Positions 1 to 5,315 of a stretch of DNA of 5,900 nucleotides are shown piece after piece. This DNA is from a bacterium MnTg04 (lineage in GTDB: Bacteria > Pseudomonadota > Gammaproteobacteria > Steroidobacterales > MnTg04): positions 1 to 5,900 of the forward strand of contig BFAU01000142.1 of the NCBI GenBank assembly GCA_008975185.1. Direction: 5' to 3'. The notes under the pieces were generated by a model. It did no database searches and was not told the DNA's origin. It worked only from the letters and a program-made list of their open reading frames with translations. Made by a program: the position numbers and the translations under genes. Within the stretch, counting starts at the first letter, position 1, and every line of letters starts with the position of its first letter.

Positions 1-740
1 CGATCGGCGGCACCTTCGAGCTGGTGCGCACCGGCCAGATGCTGCCGGCGCTGGCGCTGATCCTCTTTGTTCTGGTATTGGGCGTTACCACTTTCGTGGT
101 CTTCGTCGAGCGCGGCCAGCGGCGCATCCCGGTGCATTACGCGCGGCGCATGCAGGGCCGTAAGATGGTGCAGGGCCAGAGTTCGCATCTGCCTTTCAAG
201 CTCAACATGTCGGGTGTAATTCCGCCGATTTTCGCGAGCAGCATCATCTTGTTCCCGGCGACGATCGCGGGCTGGTTCGGTGCCAGCGATAACGTCGGCT
301 GGCTGCAGACCATTGCTGCCAGCCTGTCGCCCGGTCAGCCGGTTTACATCCTGCTGTACGGTTCGCTGATCGTCTTTTTCTGCTTTTTTTATACCGCCCT
401 GACGGTTAACTCCAGGGACACCGCCGACAACCTGAAAAAATCCGGTGCCTTTATTCCGGGCATGCGGCCGGGACACCAAACGGCGGAATACCTGGACAAA
501 GTACTGACCCGACTGACGATGTGGGGGGCGTTTTACGTTGCCACGGTGTGCCTGTTGCCGGAATTCATGATTATGTACTGGCAAGTGCCGTTCTACTTCG
601 GTGGGACTTCTTTGCTGATTATTGTTGTCGTCGTGATGGACTTCATGGGTCAGTTGCAGGCGCACATGATGTCGCATCAGTACGAAGGCTTGATGAAGAA
701 ATCGAGCCTGCGCGGTTATGGCAGCGGGTCCAGGGCCTGA
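1..740 (+). CDS. secY: Protein translocase subunit SecY, C-terminal part (5' end outside window)
   Basis: SecY is the channel-forming inner-membrane subunit of the SecYEG translocon, which exports and inserts proteins. The reading frame is open from the window edge (first full codon at 3), so the 5' end is missing; the GTG at 24 is an internal Val, not a start. The visible 245 residues match the C-terminal half of the roughly 440-residue family, about TM6 to TM10. Hydrophobic spans are visible around LPALALILFVLVL, SGVIPPIFASSIILFPATI, YILLYGSLIVFFCFFY, GAFYVATVCLLPEF and GGTSLLIIVVVVMDFM. The cytoplasmic loop after TM6 carries FVERGQRRI. The loop after TM8 carries ADNLKKSGAFIPGMRPG; its Arg corresponds to E. 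coli R357, known to be important for SecA-dependent export. It is the penultimate gene of the spc operon, 37 nt before rpmJ. Identification is secure. Confidence 0.98.
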   Translation, partial: IGGTFELVRTGQMLPALALILFVLVLGVTTFVVFVERGQRRIPVHYARRMQGRKMVQGQSSHLPFKLNMSGVIPPIFASSIILFPATIAGWFGASDNVGWLQTIAASLSPGQPVYILLYGSLIVFFCFFYTALTVNSRDTADNLKKSGAFIPGMRPGHQTAEYLDKVLTRLTMWGAFYVATVCLLPEFMIMYWQVPFYFGGTSLLIIVVVVMDFMGQLQAHMMSHQYEGLMKKSSLRGYGSGSRA

Positions 741-755
741 GGCCCTGTCTGACCC
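726..755 (+). promoter_or_regulatory. Stem-loop around the secY stop codon
   Basis: CAGGGCC (731-737) and GGCCCTG (741-747) pair perfectly across a TGA loop that is the secY stop codon (738-740). GGGTC (726-730) and GACCC (751-755) extend the stem by five pairs past a 3-nt bulge (748-750). The total is 12 base pairs. No long T-tract follows (only TTTT at 759-762), so it does not look like a full intrinsic terminator. It could be an attenuator, an RNA-processing site or a 3' stabiliser between secY and rpmJ. The pairing is seen directly; the function is inferred. Confidence 0.5.
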
Positions 756-777
756 AGGTTTTGACGGGAGATAGATC

Positions 778-891
778 ATGAAAGTGCGGGCATCGGTGAA
801 GAAGATTTGCCGGAATTGCAAGATCATTCGCCGCAAGCGCGTGGTCAGGGTGATCTGTACGGACCCCCGCCACAAGCAGCGGCAAGGATAG
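778..891 (+). CDS. rpmJ: 50S ribosomal protein L36 (bL36, zinc-binding form)
   Basis: L36 is the smallest protein of the large ribosomal subunit and binds 23S rRNA near the peptidyl-transferase side. This 37-codon gene reads MKVRASVKKICRNCKIIRRK and continues to a terminal KQRQG; it is very basic and of the usual family length. It has the Cys-Cys-Cys-His zinc ligand set at C11, C14, C27 and H32, so it is the C+ form rather than the zinc-free paralogue. The ATG at 778 has a GGGAG Shine-Dalgarno (766-770) with 7-nt spacing. It lies 37 nt after secY, as the last gene of the spc operon, and 61 nt before rpsM. Gene order and motif make the call secure. Confidence 0.97.
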   Translation: MKVRASVKKICRNCKIIRRKRVVRVICTDPRHKQRQG

Positions 892-911
892 ATTTTAAAC
901 ACTGGTTTTCA

Positions 912-917
912 TATACT
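912..917 (+). promoter_or_regulatory. Possible -10 box of an alpha-operon promoter
   Basis: TATACT matches the sigma-70 -10 consensus at five of six positions. It lies in the rpmJ-rpsM gap, where E. coli has its alpha-operon promoter. The matching -35 region (889-894, TAGATT) is poor, at three of six, and there is no TGn extended -10. If used, transcription would begin near 924 and leave a leader of only about 30 nt. Read-through from the spc operon is the alternative. Confidence 0.25.
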
Positions 918-927
918 GGTCGGCTTC

Positions 928-947
928 GCGCTGGCTTTGAGGAGCGC
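928..947 (+). promoter_or_regulatory. Small stem that could cover the rpsM Shine-Dalgarno
   Basis: GCGCT (928-932) pairs with AGCGC (943-947), leaving a 10-nt loop. The Shine-Dalgarno GAGGAG (939-944) lies partly in the loop and partly in the 3' arm. In E. coli, S4 represses the alpha operon through a pseudoknot at this location. This stem is much smaller than that element, so any control by S4 is only inferred. Confidence 0.25.
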
Positions 948-952
948 CTTTA

Positions 953-1309
953 ATGGCTCGAATTGCTGGAATTAACATACCGACCAACAAGCACATCGTG
1001 ATTGGTCTGCAGCACATTTATGGTGTGGGGAGAAGCAGCGCCGGCAAGATTTGTGCGGCCGCGGATATTAATCCCGCGACCCAGGTCGGCGATCTGAGCG
1101 AGCCCGAAGTCGAGCGTATTCGTGGCGCGATTGCCAATTACCGGGTCGAAGGTGATTTGCGCCGCGAGGTTGCGATCAATATCAAGCGGCTATTGGATCT
1201 GGGGTGCTACCGCGGAATTCGTCATCGACGCGGCCTGCCGGTACACGGCCAGCGTACCCGTACCAACGCACGCACCCGCAAGGGACCGCGGCGCCTGGTC
1301 AGAAAATAG
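953..1309 (+). CDS. rpsM: 30S ribosomal protein S13 (uS13)
   Basis: S13 sits in the head of the small subunit, forms intersubunit bridges with the large subunit and contacts the P-site tRNA through its basic tail. The protein is 118 residues, the same as E. coli S13. It opens with MARIAGINIP and has the helix-two-turns-helix region IYGVGRSSAGKI. VEGDLRREV and IKRLLDLGCYRGIRHRRGLP are strongly conserved, as is the basic C-terminal extension GQRTRTNARTRKGPRR. The ATG at 953 has GAGGAG (939-944) with 8-nt spacing. It is the first gene of the alpha operon, and a 52-nt gap follows before rpsK. Nothing in it looks defective. Confidence 0.98.
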   Translation: MARIAGINIPTNKHIVIGLQHIYGVGRSSAGKICAAADINPATQVGDLSEPEVERIRGAIANYRVEGDLRREVAINIKRLLDLGCYRGIRHRRGLPVHGQRTRTNARTRKGPRRLVRK

Positions 1310-1361
1310 TTTTTTAGATTAGCGCCGCTAAAGTCGCACAGCAGATATTCAGGATACAAAT

Positions 1362-1748
1362 ATGGCAACACAGACCAAGGCACGCAAGAAAGTGAAAAAA
1401 CAGGTGGCGGACGCCATCGCTCACATCCATGCGTCTTTTAACAACACGATCATCACGATAACAGACCGTCAGGGCAATACCCTTTCGTGGGCGACTGCCG
1501 GGGGCTGTGGTTTCCGTGGATCGCGCAAGAGTACGCCGTTTGCTGCCCAGGTTGCTGCGGAGAAAGCGGGCAACGCGGCGCTGGAGTTCGGCATCAAGAA
1601 TCTGGAAGTTCGCGTCAAGGGTCCGGGCCCGGGTCGTGAAGCGGCTGTTCGTTCGCTGAATTCGGTCGGTTTCCGCATCACCAGTATCGCTGACGTGACG
1701 CCGATACCCCACAACGGTTGTCGTCCGCCGAAAAAGCGCAGAGTCTGA
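1362..1748 (+). CDS. rpsK: 30S ribosomal protein S11 (uS11)
   Basis: S11 lies on the platform of the small subunit, near the E site and the 3' end of 16S rRNA. The protein has 128 residues, one fewer than in E. coli. Conserved stretches are VAHIHASFNNT in equivalent form (AHIHASFNNTIITITDRQGN), FRGSRKSTPFAAQVAAE, GIKNLEVRVKGPGPGRE and the C-terminal PIPHNGCRPPKKRRV. The Asn-Gly at 118-119 corresponds to the site that becomes isoaspartate in E. coli S11. Cys49 replaces the Ser of E. coli in the GG(S/C)GFRG motif. The ATG at 1362 follows AGGA (1351-1354) with 7-nt spacing. rpsD begins only 9 nt after the stop, which suggests translational coupling. Confidence 0.98.
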   Translation: MATQTKARKKVKKQVADAIAHIHASFNNTIITITDRQGNTLSWATAGGCGFRGSRKSTPFAAQVAAEKAGNAALEFGIKNLEVRVKGPGPGREAAVRSLNSVGFRITSIADVTPIPHNGCRPPKKRRV

Positions 1749-1757
1749 GGAATAGAG

Positions 1758-2378
1758 ATGGCAAGATATACAGGTCCAAAGTGTAAGCTGTCACGCCGCG
1801 AGGGAACCGATCTGTTCCTCAAAAGCGGGGTCCGGCCACTGGAATCCAAGTGCAAGCTGGACGTGCCCCCTGGCGGACCGGGCCAGCGCCGTACGCGGTT
1901 GTCGGATTACGGATTGCAATTGCGCGAGAAACAGAAACTGCGCCGCATGTATGGGGTGCTGGAGCGCCAGTTCCGCAACTATTACAAGAACGCGGCCGGC
2001 CGCAAAGGCGCGACCGGTGAGCTGTTGCTCAAGCTGCTTGAAGGACGCCTGGACAACGTCGTTTACCGCATGGGTTTCGCCCGCACCCGCGCCGAGGCTC
2101 GTCAGCTGGTCAGTCACAAGTCAGTACTGGTCAACGGCAAGGTTGCCAACATTCCGTCCTACCAGGTAGCAGCGGGCGATGAGATTTCCATACGCGAAAA
2201 AGCGCGCAAGCAGGATCGTATCAAGGCTTCGATCGATATTTCCGGCCAGGTAGGTTTGCCGGACTGGGTCGAGGTCGATGTGAAGAAAATGAGCGGCGTT
2301 TTCAAGGCTATCCCGGAGAGAGACGAGATTCTTCCGGATATCAATGAAAACCTGATTGTCGAGTTGTACTCCAAGTAA
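1758..2378 (+). CDS. rpsD: 30S ribosomal protein S4 (uS4), likely alpha-operon autoregulator
   Basis: S4 is a primary 16S rRNA binding protein that nucleates assembly of the 30S body. In E. coli it also represses translation of its own operon. At 206 residues it matches E. coli S4 in length and is colinear throughout. The N-terminal domain (about 1-90) holds LSRREGTDLFLKSGVR, LREKQKLRRMYGVLERQFR and NYYKNAAGRKG. The S4 RNA-binding domain (about 95-160) holds LEGRLDNVVYRMGFARTRAEARQLVSH in pieces, followed by NGKVANIPSYQV. It ends in ELYSK. Cys9 and Cys32 are present, but the other two cysteines of the zinc-binding form are Ser12 and Pro27, so it is a zinc-free type. The Shine-Dalgarno GAGGA (1747-1751) overlaps the rpsK stop codon. 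rpoA follows after 18 nt. Confidence 0.98.
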   Translation: MARYTGPKCKLSRREGTDLFLKSGVRPLESKCKLDVPPGGPGQRRTRLSDYGLQLREKQKLRRMYGVLERQFRNYYKNAAGRKGATGELLLKLLEGRLDNVVYRMGFARTRAEARQLVSHKSVLVNGKVANIPSYQVAAGDEISIREKARKQDRIKASIDISGQVGLPDWVEVDVKKMSGVFKAIPERDEILPDINENLIVELYSK

Positions 2379-2396
2379 AAGCGAAGGTATCGATCA

Positions 2397-3401
2397 ATGC
2401 TGGATAGCACTACAGATTTTCTCAAGCCGCGGGTCGTCAAGCTGATATCCCGCGATGAAAACCAGGCTCGCGTGGTTATCGAACCGTTCGAGCGTGGTTT
2501 TGGCCACACGCTGGGCAACGCCCTGCGTCGTATCCTTTTGTCATCGATGCCCGGCAGCGCCATTGTCGAGGCGGAAATCGAGGGTGTGCTGCACGAGTAC
2601 ACCAGCATCGAAGGCGTGCAGGAAGATATCGTCGATATCCTGCTCAACCTCAAGCAAGTTGCGTTGTGCATGCACACGCGTGACGAAGCGACGCTGAGCC
2701 TGGTCAAGAAAGGACCCGGCCCGGTGACCGCCGGCGATATTGCGGTCGATCACGATATCGAAGTGGTCAACCCCGATCTGGTCATTGCGAACCTGACCAA
2801 AAAAGGCGAGCTTCGCATGACTTTGAAAATCCGGCGTGGCCGCGGCTATCTGCCGGCCAAGCAACGGGTCAGCTTTGAAGAAGCATCGCGCGAGATCGGC
2901 GTCCTGCAACTCGATGCCTCGTTCAGCCCGATTCGCCGCGTGACATACAGCGTCGAAGCGGCCCGTGTCGAGCAACGCACCGACCTCGACAAGCTGATCA
3001 TCGATATCGAAACCAATGGCGCGATCGATCCCGAGGAAGCGATACGCCGTGCCGGCAGCATCCTGAAGGATCAGCTCTCGGTATTCGTTGACCTGCAAGG
3101 GCAGGATGACACGGCGGCAAGCATGGCCGAAGCGCAGATCGATCCGATCCTGCTGCGCCCGGTTGACGATCTTGAACTGACGGTTCGCTCGGCGAACTGC
3201 CTGAAGGCGGAAAGCATTAACTACATAGGCGATCTCGTTCAGTGTACCGAAGTTGAACTGCTGCGTACGCCGAACCTGGGCAAGAAGTCGCTGACGGAGA
3301 TCAAGGAAGTCTTGCTCAGCCATGAACTGTCGCTGGGCATGCGCCTGGAAAACTGGCCGCCACCCAGCCTGCAACCTGAAGAAGAGCGGGTAATCGCCTG
3401 A
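2397..3401 (+). CDS. rpoA: DNA-directed RNA polymerase subunit alpha
   Basis: The alpha dimer scaffolds assembly of RNA polymerase, and its C-terminal domain binds UP elements and activators. The protein is 334 residues (E. coli 329). The N-terminal domain (about 1-235) includes the dimer/beta-contact motif ERGFGHTLGNALRRILLSSM (32-51), VKKGPGPVTAGDI and VEAARVEQRTDLDKL. After a short linker, the C-terminal domain begins near 248 with DPILLRPVDDLELTVRSANC. DNA-contact residues equivalent to E. coli R265, N268, C269, K271, G296, K298, S299 and E302 are present at R264, N267, C268, K270, G295, K297, S298 and E301. Cys283 stands where E. coli has Arg284. The tail SLQPEEERVIA is slightly longer than in E. 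coli. The ATG at 2397 has GAAGG (2383-2387) with 9-nt spacing. Confidence 0.99.
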   Translation: MLDSTTDFLKPRVVKLISRDENQARVVIEPFERGFGHTLGNALRRILLSSMPGSAIVEAEIEGVLHEYTSIEGVQEDIVDILLNLKQVALCMHTRDEATLSLVKKGPGPVTAGDIAVDHDIEVVNPDLVIANLTKKGELRMTLKIRRGRGYLPAKQRVSFEEASREIGVLQLDASFSPIRRVTYSVEAARVEQRTDLDKLIIDIETNGAIDPEEAIRRAGSILKDQLSVFVDLQGQDDTAASMAEAQIDPILLRPVDDLELTVRSANCLKAESINYIGDLVQCTEVELLRTPNLGKKSLTEIKEVLLSHELSLGMRLENWPPPSLQPEEERVIA

Positions 3402-3442
3402 TCCCTGCGGATCCGATCTCTTCGTGAACTGGAACAAATGAC

Positions 3443-3814
3443 ATGAATCATCGCAAAACCGGCCGCAGACTCGGACGTAACAGCTCGCACCGCAAAGCCA
3501 TGTTCAAGAACATGGCGGTATCCCTGCTGCGTCATGAAACCATTCGAACTACGCTGCCGAAGGCCAAGGAATTGCGTCGGGTTGTCGAGCCGCTGATCAC
3601 GCTGGCCAAGACCGATGGCGTCGCACAACGCCGTCGCGCATTCGATCGCCTGCGCGACAAGGAAGCCGTGGGTAAACTTTTTACCGAAATCGGTCCACGC
3701 TACGTCAACCGCCCCGGCGGTTACCTGCGCATTCTTAAGGCAGGGTTGCGACCGGGCGATGCGGCTCCGATGGCGGTGGTCAAACTGGTCGAGGAAGCGC
3801 CCGCCAGCGAATAA
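3443..3814 (+). CDS. rplQ: 50S ribosomal protein L17 (bL17)
   Basis: L17 binds 23S rRNA near the exit of the peptide tunnel in the large subunit. The protein is 123 residues (E. coli 127), shorter only at the C-terminal tail. It opens MNHRKTGRRLGRNSSHRKAM and continues with TLPKAKELRRVVEPLITLAK, KLFTEIGPRYVNRPGGYLRI and PGDAAPMAVVKLVE. The ATG at 3443 has GGAA (3431-3434) with 8-nt spacing. An out-of-frame ATG at 3438 opens a two-codon ORF that ends across the start codon. L17 is the last gene of the alpha operon, 41 nt after rpoA. A strong terminator follows 47 nt after its stop, and no gene is visible in between. Confidence 0.98.
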   Translation: MNHRKTGRRLGRNSSHRKAMFKNMAVSLLRHETIRTTLPKAKELRRVVEPLITLAKTDGVAQRRRAFDRLRDKEAVGKLFTEIGPRYVNRPGGYLRILKAGLRPGDAAPMAVVKLVEEAPASE

Positions 3815-3861
3815 ACGACGGCAACATTAAGGCCATGCAGGCTGGATAGTCTGTCGGCCGC

Positions 3862-3897
3862 ACCAAAAAAACCGCGGTTTCCCGCGGTTTTTTTGGT
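3862..3897. terminator. Bidirectional intrinsic terminator between rplQ and pepQ
   Basis: A perfect 16-bp inverted repeat (3862-3877 and 3882-3897) encloses the 4-nt loop TTTC. Its core is CCGCGG/CCGCGG. Seven A residues precede the core (3865-3871) and seven T residues follow it (3888-3894). On the + strand this is a GC stem plus U-tract ending the alpha operon. On the - strand it reads the same way and ends the convergent pepQ transcript. The outermost base lies in the pepQ stop codon (3897-3899). Confidence 0.95.
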
Positions 3898-5219
3898 TAT
3901 AGCGCCGAAAATGCGTCCCGCGTCAGGTTTTCGCAATCTCCGTCGCTCGCCCGAACATTGTCCTCGACCCTGATGCCGCCATAGGGACTGAACTTATCGA
4001 TCGCGGCCCAGTTAATCCTGGAAGAGTCGGCGCCGGCGCGAACCGGTTGCAGCAGTTGCTCGATAAAATAAATTCCCGGTTCGATGGTCATGACCCAGTC
4101 CTTTTCGAGTACGCGCGTCAGCCGCAGGAACGGGTGACCATCGGGCGGGTCTATCCTGCCACCGCCGGTGCCGGCGGAGAAACCGCCGTTGTCATGTACG
4201 TGCAGGCCGATCAGGTGACCCAGGCCATGCGGGAAAAACACTCCGCTCAGTCCGCTGGACACGGCTTCTTCGGCGCCGATATTGATCACATCGAAGTCGG
4301 CGAGGATGCCTGCCAGCAGCAGGTGGGCTTGCAAATGCAATTCGCGGTAATCCAGGCCGGGTTTGATGCGTGCGCATATCTCCAACTGCGTTTTCTCCAT
4401 GGCCGCGATCATGGCCTGGAAATCACCGTCTTCCGCCGCGTAGGTTCGCGTGATATCGGAGGCATAGCCATTGTATTGGGCGCCGGCATCGATCAGGAAC
4501 GACAATCGTTCAGCCGGGTTTTTCCGTTCCAGGGCCTGGTAATGCAAAACCGAGCCGTGGCTGTTGAGCGCGATGATGTTGCCGTAGGGGAGTTGGTGTT
4601 CCATGTGGCCGGTGGCTTTGAGGTAGGCGAGATGGATTTCGAACTCGGTCGCGCCATTCCGGAATGCCTGCTCTGCTGCAAGGTGGCCCCGGCAACCCAG
4701 TTTCGATGCCTCGCGCATGCAGGCGAGCTCGTATTCCGATTTCGCGGCGCGATGGTGGTCGAGATGATCGATCAGGGGCTGCGGATTGACCGCGCATAAG
4801 CCCCAACTGCCTGCGCTATCAGTGTCCTCGCCGATGAAAGCGGTTTTCGACAGGTCTTTGGGTAGCAGATCGCGAATCTCGTCCGGATCGCCGATCAGTT
4901 TCAGATCGAAATGATCGACCCAGTCATCGGTCGGCGCGAGTGCCGCATCGTGCCAGTAATCGATCGGCCGGAAAAAAATGAACAACGGTTTCTCGCCCGG
5001 CCGGTAATGCAGCCAGCAGTTTGGATTATCGGTAACCGGCGCCCACCATTTGAGATGTGGATTCGCCTTGAACGGATAGCTGTTGTCGTCGTGGAAAACG
5101 ACTTTGGGTGCGCCACCGGCGACGAGCAGGCCATCGTAGCCGGTGGCCTCCAGTGCCTGGTCCGCAAAGCCTTTCACCCGTTCCAGGTGGGCCGGGTAAT
5201 GCGTCGCCAACTGAGTCAT
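3897..5219 (-). CDS. pepQ: Xaa-Pro dipeptidase (prolidase), PepQ type
   Basis: PepQ is a cytoplasmic metalloenzyme that cleaves dipeptides with C-terminal proline, releasing proline. The 440-residue product is close to E. coli PepQ (443) along its length. The N-terminal domain (about 1-155) includes HDDNSYPFKANPHLKWW, PNCWL and RPIDYWH. The catalytic pita-bread domain begins near YELACMREASKL (163-174). The five metal ligands are all visible: D244 in FLIDAG, D255 in YASDITRTY, H335 in HGLGHLIGLHVHD, E380 in TIEPGIYF and E419 in GGIRVEDNV. H226 and H342 correspond to further active-site histidines of this family. I chose the ATG at 5219 because it has GGAG (5228-5231) at 8-nt spacing and aligns with the E. 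coli N-terminus; an in-frame TTG at 5255 would add 12 unsupported residues. It converges on rplQ and diverges from the gamma-glutamyltransferase gene. Confidence 0.95.
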   Translation of the reverse strand: MTQLATHYPAHLERVKGFADQALEATGYDGLLVAGGAPKVVFHDDNSYPFKANPHLKWWAPVTDNPNCWLHYRPGEKPLFIFFRPIDYWHDAALAPTDDWVDHFDLKLIGDPDEIRDLLPKDLSKTAFIGEDTDSAGSWGLCAVNPQPLIDHLDHHRAAKSEYELACMREASKLGCRGHLAAEQAFRNGATEFEIHLAYLKATGHMEHQLPYGNIIALNSHGSVLHYQALERKNPAERLSFLIDAGAQYNGYASDITRTYAAEDGDFQAMIAAMEKTQLEICARIKPGLDYRELHLQAHLLLAGILADFDVINIGAEEAVSSGLSGVFFPHGLGHLIGLHVHDNGGFSAGTGGGRIDPPDGHPFLRLTRVLEKDWVMTIEPGIYFIEQLLQPVRAGADSSRINWAAIDKFSPYGGIRVEDNVRASDGDCENLTRDAFSAL

Positions 5220-5315
5220 CCCGTGGTCTCCGCAAAAGAATCCAGTGTATAACAACCCTGCCGGCCATTACGATATTGTGGGACAATCAAAGACCGCCGA
5301 CGATGGAGACCCCGG
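5220..5315. promoter_or_regulatory. Divergent intergenic region between pepQ and ggt-like gene
   Basis: These 96 bp must carry the 5' control signals of both genes, unless pepQ or the transferase is transcribed from elsewhere. An inverted repeat ATTGT-GGG-ACAAT lies at 5275-5287 and could be an operator half-site pair, although it is short. TATA-like stretches occur on both strands, such as TTATAC on the - strand near 5250, but I could not pair any of them with a convincing -35 box. The role is inferred from position only. Confidence 0.4.
5228..5231 (-). promoter_or_regulatory. Shine-Dalgarno deciding the pepQ start
   Basis: On the - strand this reads GGAG, 8 nt before the ATG at 5219. It falls inside the extension that would be coded if the upstream TTG at 5255 were the start, which argues for the ATG. 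Confidence 0.75.

Noticed and set aside
1284..1331. Possible attenuator between rpsM and rpsK (GACC/GGTC arms, six T residues at 1310-1315, and a TTAGC/GCTAA hairpin at 1319-1331)
   Set aside because: The stems are only 4-5 bp, and the T-run is 9 nt past the first stem and before the second. This is not convincing as a terminator inside an operon that must reach rplQ.
3400..3413. GATCC/GGATC hairpin at the rpoA stop codon
   Set aside because: Five base pairs with a 4-nt loop and no T-tract are expected by chance in this composition.
2541..3437. A 298-codon open frame on the - strand opposite rpoA
   Set aside because: It lies almost wholly antisense to rpoA, which is unmistakable. The frame stays open because of codon bias in G+C-rich coding sequence, and its translation resembles no family I recognise.
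4047..4799. A 250-codon open frame on the + strand opposite pepQ
   Set aside because: It is fully inside pepQ on the opposite strand, where pepQ has all its catalytic motifs. The translation shows no recognisable domain.
5220..5255. N-terminal extension of PepQ from a TTG start at 5255
   Set aside because: The extra 12 residues are absent from E. coli PepQ, the start is TTG, and the proper Shine-Dalgarno for the ATG at 5219 lies inside the extension.
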